Shown piece after piece: positions 1-5,276 of a DNA stretch of 5,307 nt; positions within the stretch are counted from its first letter, which is position 1, and every line of letters begins with the position of its first letter. The position numbers were made by a program, and so were the translations under genes. This DNA is from Pseudopedobacter sp040392825 (lineage in GTDB: Bacteria; Bacteroidota; Bacteroidia; Sphingobacteriales; Sphingobacteriaceae): assembly GCF_040392825.1 (NCBI RefSeq), contig NZ_JBEBVH010000262.1, positions 1 to 5,307 of the forward strand, written 5' to 3'. Below the pieces are notes generated by a model. The model was not told the origin of the DNA, searched no databases, and saw only the letters and a program-made list of their open reading frames with translations.

Positions 1-15
1 CGCGCATACCTTTCC

Positions 16-65
16 GGGCCTCTTGAGCGGCCCAGCTCAAGCTACTTTTTTCCGCAAAAAGTAGC
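16..65. repeat. Cluster of three small inverted repeats at the left edge
   Basis: Three perfect inverted repeats are packed into 50 bases. GGGCC (16-20) pairs with GGCCC (29-33). CTTGAGC (22-28) pairs with GCTCAAG (35-41). GCTACTTTTT (41-50) pairs with AAAAAGTAGC (56-65) around the loop TCCGC. The first two are mutually exclusive because they share bases. The third is a 10-bp stem with a 5-base loop. No U-run follows it on either strand, so it is not a classical terminator. From memory, the CTACTTTTT...AAAAAGTAG palindrome recurs between genes in Sphingobacteriaceae genomes, so this is probably the end of an interspersed repeat. That membership is inference; the pairing is directly visible. 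Confidence 0.55.
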
Positions 66-94
66 CAAAAACTCCCGGCTGCGTGACCTTTCTT

Positions 95-240
95 GCAAAT
101 CCTCAATAAATCTTTGTCGGTGGAAAGCGCAGTCGCTATGAGCTCCCCTTCAAAAATTAAGCGGCTTTACCTGCGCTTGCTCGCTTTCCTAACGCTTGTC
201 TGAACTTGAATATTACTGCTCAAGATTTATTGGCCTTTGC
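95..240. repeat. Nested inverted-repeat element, non-coding
   Basis: CAATAAATCTT (104-114) is the exact reverse complement of AAGATTTATTG (222-232). The match resumes outward as GCAAA (95-99) against TTTGC (236-240). Inside it, GGAAAGCG (122-129) pairs exactly with CGCTTTCC (182-189), and an overlapping alternative, AAGCGCAG (125-132), pairs exactly with CTGCGCTT (171-178). The arms are far apart but symmetrically nested, as in a folded RNA or a palindromic mobile repeat. No protein explains the stretch. It probably belongs to the same repeat element as the hairpins at 16-65. Whether it is transcribed cannot be judged from the window. Confidence 0.5.
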
Positions 241-465
241 TGCGAATTTTCCAAGGCCGGCCCCAGCTATGTACCGTCAGGCAAATCGCTTCGGGAGAGT
301 CGAAGTCTTTGTAGTGCTATTCGAAGCATATCTTGACTCTGCTTCCCAAAAATCAGGAAGACAAATTAGGCCTTTAGATAGCTCCTTTTCTTTTACAATT
401 GTTCGAACTTATCCGGTAACACAAATCAACGGAAGTAACATTTATTAGCAGATCTGACTTTGCCA
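241..465. other. Gene-free spacer with minor palindromes
   Basis: I find no supportable gene here. An open frame crosses 206-448, but it has only a TTG start, no recognisable domain, and overlaps the inverted repeats to its left. A bulged hairpin is visible: AGAGTC-g-AAG (296-305) pairs with CTTGACTCT (332-340), nine base pairs with G302 bulged. Two 8-base self-palindromes follow, GTTCGAAC (401-408) and CAGATCTG (449-456). The latter lies about ten bases past the stop codon of the minus-strand pseudouridine synthase, but it is too short to call a terminator. The left part may continue the repeat element of 16-240. Confidence 0.45.
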
Positions 466-1182
466 CTAAACATCGTTTTTCTGTAGTAATTTTAGTAATA
501 CACCAAAATCTTTAGGATACTCTGCCTCTATAGTTATTTCTTCGCCATTTGGCTTAAGAAAAGTTAACTGTCTTGCATGTAACGCAAACCGCTTCATGAT
601 AGGCTGTTCCTCTTCATCTGTTAATCTGTATCCTCTTTTTATTTTGGAAAGAAATGCCGGTTGTCCGCCGTACATTTTGTCGCCTGTAATAGAAGCTCTT
701 TGTGTTGCCAAATGTATACGAATCTGATGCATTCTACCAGTAACAGGCTTACATTCTATTAGGGTATAATGTTTAAAATATTCGAGTGAGTTAAACCAGG
801 TTTCGGCTCTCTTACCCTCACTTCGGCTAATCACCACATTACCTTTACCAATATTTAAAATAGGAAGGTCTACCAAAAGATCTTCGAAGACATGAGTGCC
901 GTCTACTATAGCATGATAAACTTTCTTTACTTTTCTATGCTCAAATTGCATAGACATATGTCGATAAGCTTCGGGATGTTTTGCAATAACCAGCAATCCT
1001 GATGTTTCTTTATCTAAACGGTGGCAAATCTGCGCGTCTTCTGCATATTTCTTTGCCATTCTCAACAGGTTGATTTCTTTTCCTTCCCTTTCGTCAAGAG
1101 AACTTAAAAATGGCGGTTTGTTTACAATAATAATATCAGAATCTTCAAATAGTATGATGTCCTCGAACTTTGGAAATTTCAT
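466..1182 (-). CDS. RluA-family RNA pseudouridine synthase
   Basis: The product (238 residues) should isomerise specific uridines to pseudouridine in rRNA or tRNA in the cytoplasm. The catalytic motif HRLDKETSGLL spans residues 54-64, with D57 as the expected nucleophilic aspartate. The NKPP motif typical of the fold is at 21-24, KKVYHAIV at 86-93 carries the conserved tyrosine Y89, GRMHQIRIHLA is at 149-159 and ITGDKMYGG at 165-173. There is no N-terminal S4 RNA-binding domain, so it is a compact RluA/TruC-like form rather than an RluC/RluD-like one; the target uridine cannot be assigned. The start is well fixed because the next in-frame methionine (residue 42) lies beyond NKPP. No Shine-Dalgarno is visible, and a promoter-like box almost abuts the start codon. 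The lut genes upstream run the same way but 253 bases separate them, so this is probably a separate transcription unit. Confidence 0.93.
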   Translation of the reverse strand: MKFPKFEDIILFEDSDIIIVNKPPFLSSLDEREGKEINLLRMAKKYAEDAQICHRLDKETSGLLVIAKHPEAYRHMSMQFEHRKVKKVYHAIVDGTHVFEDLLVDLPILNIGKGNVVISRSEGKRAETWFNSLEYFKHYTLIECKPVTGRMHQIRIHLATQRASITGDKMYGGQPAFLSKIKRGYRLTDEEEQPIMKRFALHARQLTFLKPNGEEITIEAEYPKDFGVLLKLLQKNDV

Positions 1183-1186
1183 TCTG

Positions 1187-1194
1187 CAAAGATA
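1187..1194 (-). promoter_or_regulatory. Candidate -7 promoter box for the pseudouridine synthase
   Basis: Read on the minus strand the bases are TATCTTTG, a perfect match to the Bacteroidetes -7 consensus TAnnTTTG. The box ends only four bases before the ATG at 1182-1180, so transcription would begin at or next to the start codon and the mRNA would be leaderless or nearly so. No clear TTTG -33 element is seen about 20 bases upstream; the nearest sequence there is a weak TTATG. An 8-base pattern with two free positions can occur by chance, so the call rests on its exact match and its placement. Confidence 0.4.
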
Positions 1195-1264
1195 GATAAA
1201 ATTTAGGCCTCATAATATTTATTCTGCTTTCTTGTTTTTGAGGTCTGAGCTTGTAAAATATGTG

Positions 1265-1372
1265 TAGTTTCTTTTCGAATCTTCCGGACATCGTCTGTTT
1301 TAAAAACGATATCCGGAAGTGAAGAAATAATTTATTACAAATCTTTTTTATAGTGTAAGACGAAAAGAACTA
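1265..1372 (-). other. Nested inverted-repeat fold between lutC and the pseudouridine synthase gene
   Basis: An outer stem joins 1265-1277 (TAGTTTCTTTTCG) to 1361-1372 (CGAAAAGAACTA): twelve Watson-Crick pairs with T1268 bulged. Inside it is a strong 14-pair hairpin (1281-1294 with 1306-1319) and a weaker 5-pair one, TTACA (1335-1339) with TGTAA (1354-1358). Together they could fold as a three-way junction in the transcript. The element begins 63 bases downstream of the lutC stop and ends 83 bases before the next gene's start. It may be the lutABC 3' end, a small RNA, or a palindromic repeat. The minus strand is preferred because one pair of the inner stem is G-U there but A-C on the plus strand. 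The function is unknown. Confidence 0.45.
1281..1319 (-). terminator. Strong hairpin, possible lutABC transcript end
   Basis: CTTCCGGACATCGT (1281-1294) and ACGATATCCGGAAG (1306-1319) form a 14-pair stem with an 11-base loop (1295-1305). As minus-strand RNA every position pairs, one of them as G-U. Each arm contains the self-complementary TCCGGA. The hairpin lies about 117 bases past the lutC stop. The bases after it on the minus strand (ATTCGAAAAGAAAC) are not a U-tract, so an intrinsic terminator in the classical sense is not shown. RNA 3'-end protection or a repeat-derived hairpin are alternatives. Confidence 0.4.
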
Positions 1373-1435
1373 TTTTTCAGGTGATAACAAACAATCGCTA
1401 ATAAATAGACTCGGTTGTTATGAAAACTGCGCTGT

Positions 1436-2023
1436 TTACTCCTGAACCAAATACACCATCAGGCTTCTGGCGCCATGGGCTCCTATAACCAGGCTTTGTT
1501 CGATATCTGCCGTTTTAGACGGACCGGCGATAAAAGCACCGTAACCTAAATCCTCAAAAGAAATCTTTTCGTAAGCATGGTGTAAAGTAGGCACTATGTC
1601 TTTAACATTTAAAACCAGCACCAGATGTTGTGTTATAAAAGGTAAAATTCTGTGTGGAAGTGCATTTTCACTAATCCATATAGCTCCATTTTCTGCCACA
1701 CCAACAGTACCTTTGATGTAAACGCGATCTAATTTTTCTAATTCTTTAGAGGTTTTGCTATACAAATTGTGCCTGTCTTCTTCAGATAAATTAAGGGTAT
1801 CGATAACCAGGGCGCCATTCTTTTCGGCTTCTATTGTATGTTTAATTTCATCAAGACTATTAAACAGTTTAAACTGACCACCAATTTTCAGTAATATTTC
1901 GCAATACTGCTCTGTTAAATTCCCAAAAGACATTAGCACTCCAAAATCAATTTCGGGTAGTGCTACCTCTTCTGGTTTATTGGCCTTAATTGCCGATAAT
2001 ATTGAATCTCTTGAACCACTCAT
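1436..2023 (-). CDS. LutC/LldG, LUD-domain subunit of L-lactate oxidation complex
   Basis: This is the third gene of the lactate-utilisation operon. The product (195 residues) is the small LUD-domain protein that, with LutA and LutB, is required for oxidation of L-lactate to pyruvate; its own biochemical role is not well defined. Visible family motifs are VAENGAIW (109-116), FIAGPSKTADIEQSLVIGAHGARS (core GPSKTADIE at 167-175) and the C-terminal GAHGARS loop (181-187). As I recall the family, this loop usually reads GxHGP, so A185 replaces the proline. No cysteine-cluster motif is present, as expected for this subunit, and the length is normal. The ATG shares its A with the last base of the lutB stop codon (TAATG), which indicates translational coupling. 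There is no Shine-Dalgarno; the preceding bases are the A-rich end of lutB. Confidence 0.93.
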   Translation of the reverse strand: MSGSRDSILSAIKANKPEEVALPEIDFGVLMSFGNLTEQYCEILLKIGGQFKLFNSLDEIKHTIEAEKNGALVIDTLNLSEEDRHNLYSKTSKELEKLDRVYIKGTVGVAENGAIWISENALPHRILPFITQHLVLVLNVKDIVPTLHHAYEKISFEDLGYGAFIAGPSKTADIEQSLVIGAHGARSLMVYLVQE

Positions 2024-3393
2024 TACTTATTATTTTTATTGTACCAATCTCTGAAACTTTCTTTTGGAGCTTCGGGCATTTCCCTTTGCTTGTACCAGGC
2101 GTTTAATTTATTGTTCACCATAAAAGGCATGTTGCGCATCACAGAAAGCCCTACTTTTGCTACGGCCCTGTATACAGACGGTTTAGAAAACAACCAGGCG
2201 GCTCCTTTCATAGCCAAAGATTTGCTTTCTGCAACATATCCCTCTTTAACTATTTCCTGACGCCATTTCCATAACTGCTCGTGAATGTCAATTTTAACCG
2301 GACAAACATTACTGCATGAACCGCATAAGGTAGACGCGAAAGGCAAATCTGCGTTGGCTTTCATATCCAGGTTTGGATTCAGGATAGATCCTATGGGGCC
2401 GGCAACTGCCGTATGGTAGCTGTGACCTCCGCTCCTTCTGTAAACCGGACAAGTATTGAAACAAGCTGCACATCTGATGCATTTCAGGGAATTACGGAAA
2501 TCTTTTCTGCCCAATTGCCTGCTTCTGCCATTATCAACAATAACAATATGCATTTCCTGCCCTTCTCGGGGTTTTAAAAAATGGCTTGAGTAGGTTGTTA
2601 TTGGCTGTCCCGTAGCACTTCTGGTCAATAATCTCAGGAAAACACCTAAATGTTTAGCTTTCGGAATAATTTTCTCGAACCCCATACATGCGATATGTAC
2701 TTTTGCTGTATGTGCTCCCATGTCTGCATTACCTTCGTTGGTACAGACTACAAACCCTCCGGTTTCGGCCACCGCGAAATTCACTCCGGTAATCGCCAGG
2801 TCAGACTCAATAAAATGATTTCTTAAGTGCTGTCTTGCTGCTTCCGTTAAATACTGAGGGTCGTTATTACCTTTCTCTGTACCTATATGCTGATGAAAAG
2901 TTTCGCTTACATCCTGCTTTTTAAGATGGATAGCAGGCAAAACAATATGGCTTGGTGGCTCTTTTCTGAACTGAACAATTCTTTCGCCTAAATCCGTATC
3001 TACCACATCGATATCATGTTTTGCCAGATAGCTGTTTAAATGACACTCTTCTGTAAGCATACTCTTGCTTTTCACGACATTCCTGACCTCATGTTTTTTC
3101 ATAATGTCATGAATAATTCTGTTATGCTCATCGCCATCTTTTGCCCAATGCACATGGACACCATTTGCCCGCGCATTCTCTTCAAACTGAACCAGATATT
3201 CGTCCATTTTGGAAAGTGTATGGTTTTTGATCTGGGAAGCCCAGGCTCTTAAAGTCTCCCATTCGGGAACTCCATGAGCTGCCAGATCTCTTTTCTGCCT
3301 TACAAACCAAAGGGTGTCGTCATGCCAATTGGTTCTTTCCTCATCTTTTATAAACGCCTCGGCGGCTGTCGCGTGATCTAAAACCTTAGTCAT
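2023..3393 (-). CDS. LutB/LldF, iron-sulfur LUD-domain subunit of L-lactate oxidation complex
   Basis: This is the central subunit of the LutABC complex, an iron-sulfur electron-transfer protein of the cytoplasm or inner membrane face that acts in oxidising L-lactate to pyruvate. It has 456 residues, a normal family length. A LUD domain fills roughly residues 60-290, with AVAETGGFVV at 207-216. A ferredoxin-like domain follows: C305-x2-C308-x2-C311-x3-C315-P, then C357-x2-C360-x3-C364-P. That makes seven cluster cysteines; S354 sits where a canonical eighth would be, which I believe is usual for LutB. The conserved RRSGGHSYH follows the first motif. The C-terminal tail (about 390-456) has no transmembrane segment. 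The ATG overlaps the lutA end by eight bases and the stop overlaps the lutC start by one, so the three genes are co-translated. No frameshift or lost motif is seen. Confidence 0.95.
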   Translation of the reverse strand: MTKVLDHATAAEAFIKDEERTNWHDDTLWFVRQKRDLAAHGVPEWETLRAWASQIKNHTLSKMDEYLVQFEENARANGVHVHWAKDGDEHNRIIHDIMKKHEVRNVVKSKSMLTEECHLNSYLAKHDIDVVDTDLGERIVQFRKEPPSHIVLPAIHLKKQDVSETFHQHIGTEKGNNDPQYLTEAARQHLRNHFIESDLAITGVNFAVAETGGFVVCTNEGNADMGAHTAKVHIACMGFEKIIPKAKHLGVFLRLLTRSATGQPITTYSSHFLKPREGQEMHIVIVDNGRSRQLGRKDFRNSLKCIRCAACFNTCPVYRRSGGHSYHTAVAGPIGSILNPNLDMKANADLPFASTLCGSCSNVCPVKIDIHEQLWKWRQEIVKEGYVAESKSLAMKGAAWLFSKPSVYRAVAKVGLSVMRNMPFMVNNKLNAWYKQREMPEAPKESFRDWYNKNNK

Positions 3394-4120
3394 GATTTAA
3401 AATTTCTGCAATATGAATAGTTTTAACTTTGCTGCCTTTTCTTTTTAAAATACCTTCTAAATGCATCAAACAGCTTACATCCGCTCCGGTAATAAAGTCC
3501 ACATCGTTATCTTCATGTTCTTCCACCCGGTCTTTTCCCATTTTTACGCTCACAGCTTCCTCAAATACACAAAAGGTTCCGCCAAAACCGCAACATTCGT
3601 CGTTTCTTTTAGGTCTTTTTAAGCTTAAGCCATCTACCTGGCTTAGCAGATCTTCTACTTTAGAAAAAGCCGGAAGGTTTCTTTCTGACATCGACGACAA
3701 GCCCAAACCCCGCTGTCCGTGGCAGCTGTTGTGCAAACCTACTTTGTAAGGGAATTTAGAATTGAGTTTATCGACTTTAAGTATATCGGTCAAAAATTCG
3801 GTTAGTTCGTAGATGTGCTTTCTGATATGTATCGCTTTCCCAGGGTTATTTTCATCCTTAAGATGCTCTTTTACATGGAGCACACAACTGCCTGATGGAC
3901 CAACTATGTAGTCGTACTCGCTGAAATTACGTACGAAATTCTGGTCACAACCAGCATTCAAATGTGAAAACCCGCTGTTTGCCATAGGTTGCCCGCAACA
4001 GGTTTGGTTTTGCGGATAATCTACATCGCAACCTAATTTTTTAAGTAACTGATAAGTTGCTATCCCGACATTGGGATATAACTGATCTATATAACATGGG
4101 ATAAACAACCCAACTTTCAT
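3386..4120 (-). CDS. LutA/LldE, cysteine-rich CCG-domain subunit of L-lactate oxidation complex
   Basis: This is the first gene of the lut operon. The product (244 residues) has two tandem cysteine-rich (CCG, formerly DUF224) domains like those of heterodisulfide reductase HdrB and GlpC, thought to bind metal or an iron-sulfur cluster and to take part in electron transfer from lactate. Domain 1 has C9, C41-C42-G43 and C79. Domain 2 has C133 (NSCHGQRGLG), C176-C177-G178-F-G-G and C217. Each domain ends in C-x-x-H (C79-V-L-H82, C217-L-M-H220) rather than the C-x-x-C of other CCG proteins. C184 is an additional cysteine. The N-terminus MKVGLFIPCYIDQLYP is typical, which fixes the start. The leader is AT-rich without a Shine-Dalgarno. 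The gene is transcribed away from the AraC-type regulator across a 148-base shared control region. Confidence 0.95.
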   Translation of the reverse strand: MKVGLFIPCYIDQLYPNVGIATYQLLKKLGCDVDYPQNQTCCGQPMANSGFSHLNAGCDQNFVRNFSEYDYIVGPSGSCVLHVKEHLKDENNPGKAIHIRKHIYELTEFLTDILKVDKLNSKFPYKVGLHNSCHGQRGLGLSSMSERNLPAFSKVEDLLSQVDGLSLKRPKRNDECCGFGGTFCVFEEAVSVKMGKDRVEEHEDNDVDFITGADVSCLMHLEGILKRKGSKVKTIHIAEILNHD

Positions 4121-4153
4121 AATTAATAAATTAATGGTCTGATAACAGAATCA

Positions 4154-4161
4154 TAAAGTTA
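4154..4161 (-). promoter_or_regulatory. Candidate -7 box for lutABC
   Basis: On the minus strand the bases read TAACTTTA, matching five of the six fixed positions of TAnnTTTG. It would start transcription about 26 bases before the lutA ATG. No TTTG -33 element lies at the right distance upstream, which would fit a promoter that needs an activator, but would equally fit a chance match. Confidence 0.25.
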
Positions 4162-4248
4162 GATAAATGGCATTGTTTGTTTTTGCATGTATTTAGCTAA
4201 TTCTTATGGTATTTTAACATATATATAATCATTCTAAATAAAAACCTG

Positions 4249-4256
4249 TATTTTTA
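4249..4256 (+). promoter_or_regulatory. Candidate -7 box for the AraC-type gene
   Basis: TATTTTTA matches five of the six fixed positions of TAnnTTTG and ends 12 bases before the ATG at 4269, which would give a very short leader. No convincing -33 element is present, and the surrounding sequence is AT-rich enough for chance matches. Confidence 0.2.
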
Positions 4257-4268
4257 CTGTAATTTAGT

Positions 4269-5132
4269 ATGAAGCCACATTTATTAAAAATACCCTTAAA
4301 CCCCGAACATTCTTTTAATGTGAGATACGATATCGTCTCTCATTTCTACAAAATGTGGCATTTCCATCACGAAGTCGAGCTGGTTTATATTGTTAAAGGA
4401 TCCGGATTACAGTTTACAGGAGATCATATACAGCCCTTTAAACCGGGAGACTTAATTATGTTTGGCTCTCAGCTACCTCATCTTTGGCGTAGCGACGAGA
4501 TTTATCTGCAACCTGGCGCATCAGAAAAACTGGAAGCTATAGTTATGCACTTTTCACCAGATTGCTTTGGTGACGGCTTTTTTAGCCTGGCAGAGAATAA
4601 GCAGGTATTAAAGCTTCTCGAAAACGCTAAAAAAGGGATTCGGATAAACGGAAAATCTAAAGAGAAGGTTGCCGAATGGATGCATGAGCTTTTAAGTTGC
4701 GAAGGCATCAAAAGAATTATCCTTTTACTTCAAATATTAGAACAGCTTTCCTTATCTCAGGATTTGGAAATTGTTAATCAGCAGAACAATATCGAATTCA
4801 ATTCTGCTACAGAAATGGACCGGTTGAATAATGTTTATCAATATCTGTTGGACAATTATACCAGAGAAATAGAATTGAAGGAAATTGCTGAAGTTGCCAA
4901 TATTACGCCCCATGCGTTTTGCAGGTATTTTAAAGCCAGAACCCGAAAAACTTTTTCTGGATTTTTAATAGAGCTAAGAATCAACCACGCTGCAAAGCTG
5001 CTGATAGAAACGAATAAGAGTGTTTCTGATATATGTTTTGAAAGCGGTTTCAATAACTTCTCTCACTTTAACAAGAGTTTTAAAGGTATTATCGGAAGAA
5101 CACCTTTGCAGCATAGGAAATCCATGGCTTAG
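4269..5132 (+). CDS. AraC-family transcriptional regulator with N-terminal cupin-like domain
   Basis: The product (287 residues) is a DNA-binding regulator. The N-terminal half is a cupin-like sensor fold: WHFHHEVELVYIVKGSG (30-46) gives the histidine-rich first cupin motif, and FKPGDLIMFGSQLPHLW (57-73) the second. The C-terminal AraC/XylS domain has two helix-turn-helix units: the first around 202-222 (LKEIAEVANITPHAFCRYF), the second around 251-272 (SVSDICFESGFNNFSHFNKSF), ending in the signature IGRTPLQHRK (275-284). There is no membrane segment or kinase module, so it is a simple one-component regulator. The ligand cannot be read from sequence; related cupin-AraC proteins mostly sense sugars or their breakdown products. 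It is divergent from lutA, so regulation of lutABC and of itself is the natural inference, not shown directly. No Shine-Dalgarno is present; the ATG precedes the cupin domain at a normal distance. Confidence 0.93.
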   Translation: MKPHLLKIPLNPEHSFNVRYDIVSHFYKMWHFHHEVELVYIVKGSGLQFTGDHIQPFKPGDLIMFGSQLPHLWRSDEIYLQPGASEKLEAIVMHFSPDCFGDGFFSLAENKQVLKLLENAKKGIRINGKSKEKVAEWMHELLSCEGIKRIILLLQILEQLSLSQDLEIVNQQNNIEFNSATEMDRLNNVYQYLLDNYTREIELKEIAEVANITPHAFCRYFKARTRKTFSGFLIELRINHAAKLLIETNKSVSDICFESGFNNFSHFNKSFKGIIGRTPLQHRKSMA

Positions 5133-5148
5133 AGATTGATGTCTCTAA
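5129..5148 (+). terminator. Hairpin overlapping the araC-type stop codon
   Basis: TTAGAGA (5129-5135) and TCTCTAA (5142-5148) form a perfect 7-pair stem with the 6-base loop TTGATG. The stop codon TAG (5130-5132) is inside the left arm. No U-run follows (ATTACC), so it is at best a weak terminator or 3'-end stabilising hairpin. Confidence 0.3.
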
Positions 5149-5230
5149 ATTACCGTCAGGTTATTCTATCTTGCCTTTCAGACAAAACGAGAATGATGTA
5201 TGGGAATGGTTTTGCAAAGGTGAATAATAG

Positions 5231-5276
5231 GTTCGCCCTCATCCGCCCACTAGGCACCTCCCTCGGGGAGAAGGAC
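5231..5276. repeat. Probable damaged copy of an intergenic hairpin repeat
   Basis: The stretch after the regulator gene includes CCCTCATCCGCCCACTAGG, then CCTCCC (5257-5262), TCG and GGGAGAAGG (5266-5274). The right arm GGGAGAAGG would pair with CCTTCTCCC, but the left arm reads CCTCCC, so three bases seem to be missing and only CTCCC/GGGAG pairs. From memory, similar CCCTCATCCGCCC...GGGAGAAGGAC sequences recur between genes in Pedobacter-like genomes. A small separate hairpin, AGTGT-aaaa-ACACT, lies at 5291-5304. No gene is visible from 5133 to the window end. Confidence 0.4.

Larger units (their letters stand above)
4121..4268. promoter_or_regulatory. Divergent control region between lutA and the AraC-type regulator
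   Basis: This 148-base AT-rich spacer must carry the promoters of both the lut operon and the regulator gene. Next to the lutA start is ATTAAT-AA-ATTAAT (4122-4135), a repeat of a self-palindromic hexamer. TCTG-ATAA-CAGA (4138-4149) is a short inverted repeat. The pair TCTGATAACA (4138-4147) and TTAGATAAAT (4159-4168) share six of ten bases at exactly 21-base spacing, the two-helical-turn arrangement used by many AraC-family half-sites. In DNA this AT-rich such matches are weak evidence; the assignment as a regulatory region rests mainly on gene order. Confidence 0.6.

Noticed and set aside
416..440. Direct repeat GTAACA at 416-421 and 435-440
   Set aside because: Six bases in two copies is too little to separate from chance and no protein-binding context is evident.
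206..448. An 80-codon open frame on the plus strand in the left gene-free region
   Set aside because: It starts only with TTG, has no ribosome-binding or promoter signal, shows no known domain, and its 5' part lies in the inverted-repeat element. It is more likely a chance frame within repeat DNA.
1384..1421. ATAACAA (1384-1390) with TTGTTAT (1415-1421), a possible terminator just after lutC
   Set aside because: Only seven AT-rich pairs with a 24-base loop and no U-run; the hairpin at 1281-1319 is far stronger.
2039..3749. Plus-strand open frames at 2039-2260, 3040-3252 and 3429-3749
   Set aside because: They are antisense to lutB and lutA, whose conserved motifs fully account for the DNA; their translations show no domain.
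4122..4135. ATTAAT-AA-ATTAAT as a regulator operator
   Set aside because: The hexamer is low-complexity AT sequence in a very AT-rich leader, so symmetry arises easily; it is noted only as part of the control region.
4502..5053. Minus-strand open frames at 4502-4711 and 4856-5053
   Set aside because: They are antisense to the AraC-type gene and mirror its coding; no independent evidence supports them.
272..5160. A shared 10-mer TACCGTCAGG at 272-281 and 5151-5160, considered as a possible attachment or direct repeat flanking the whole segment
   Set aside because: Several 10-base coincidences are expected in a window of this size, the match does not extend, and no integrase or transposase lies between the copies.
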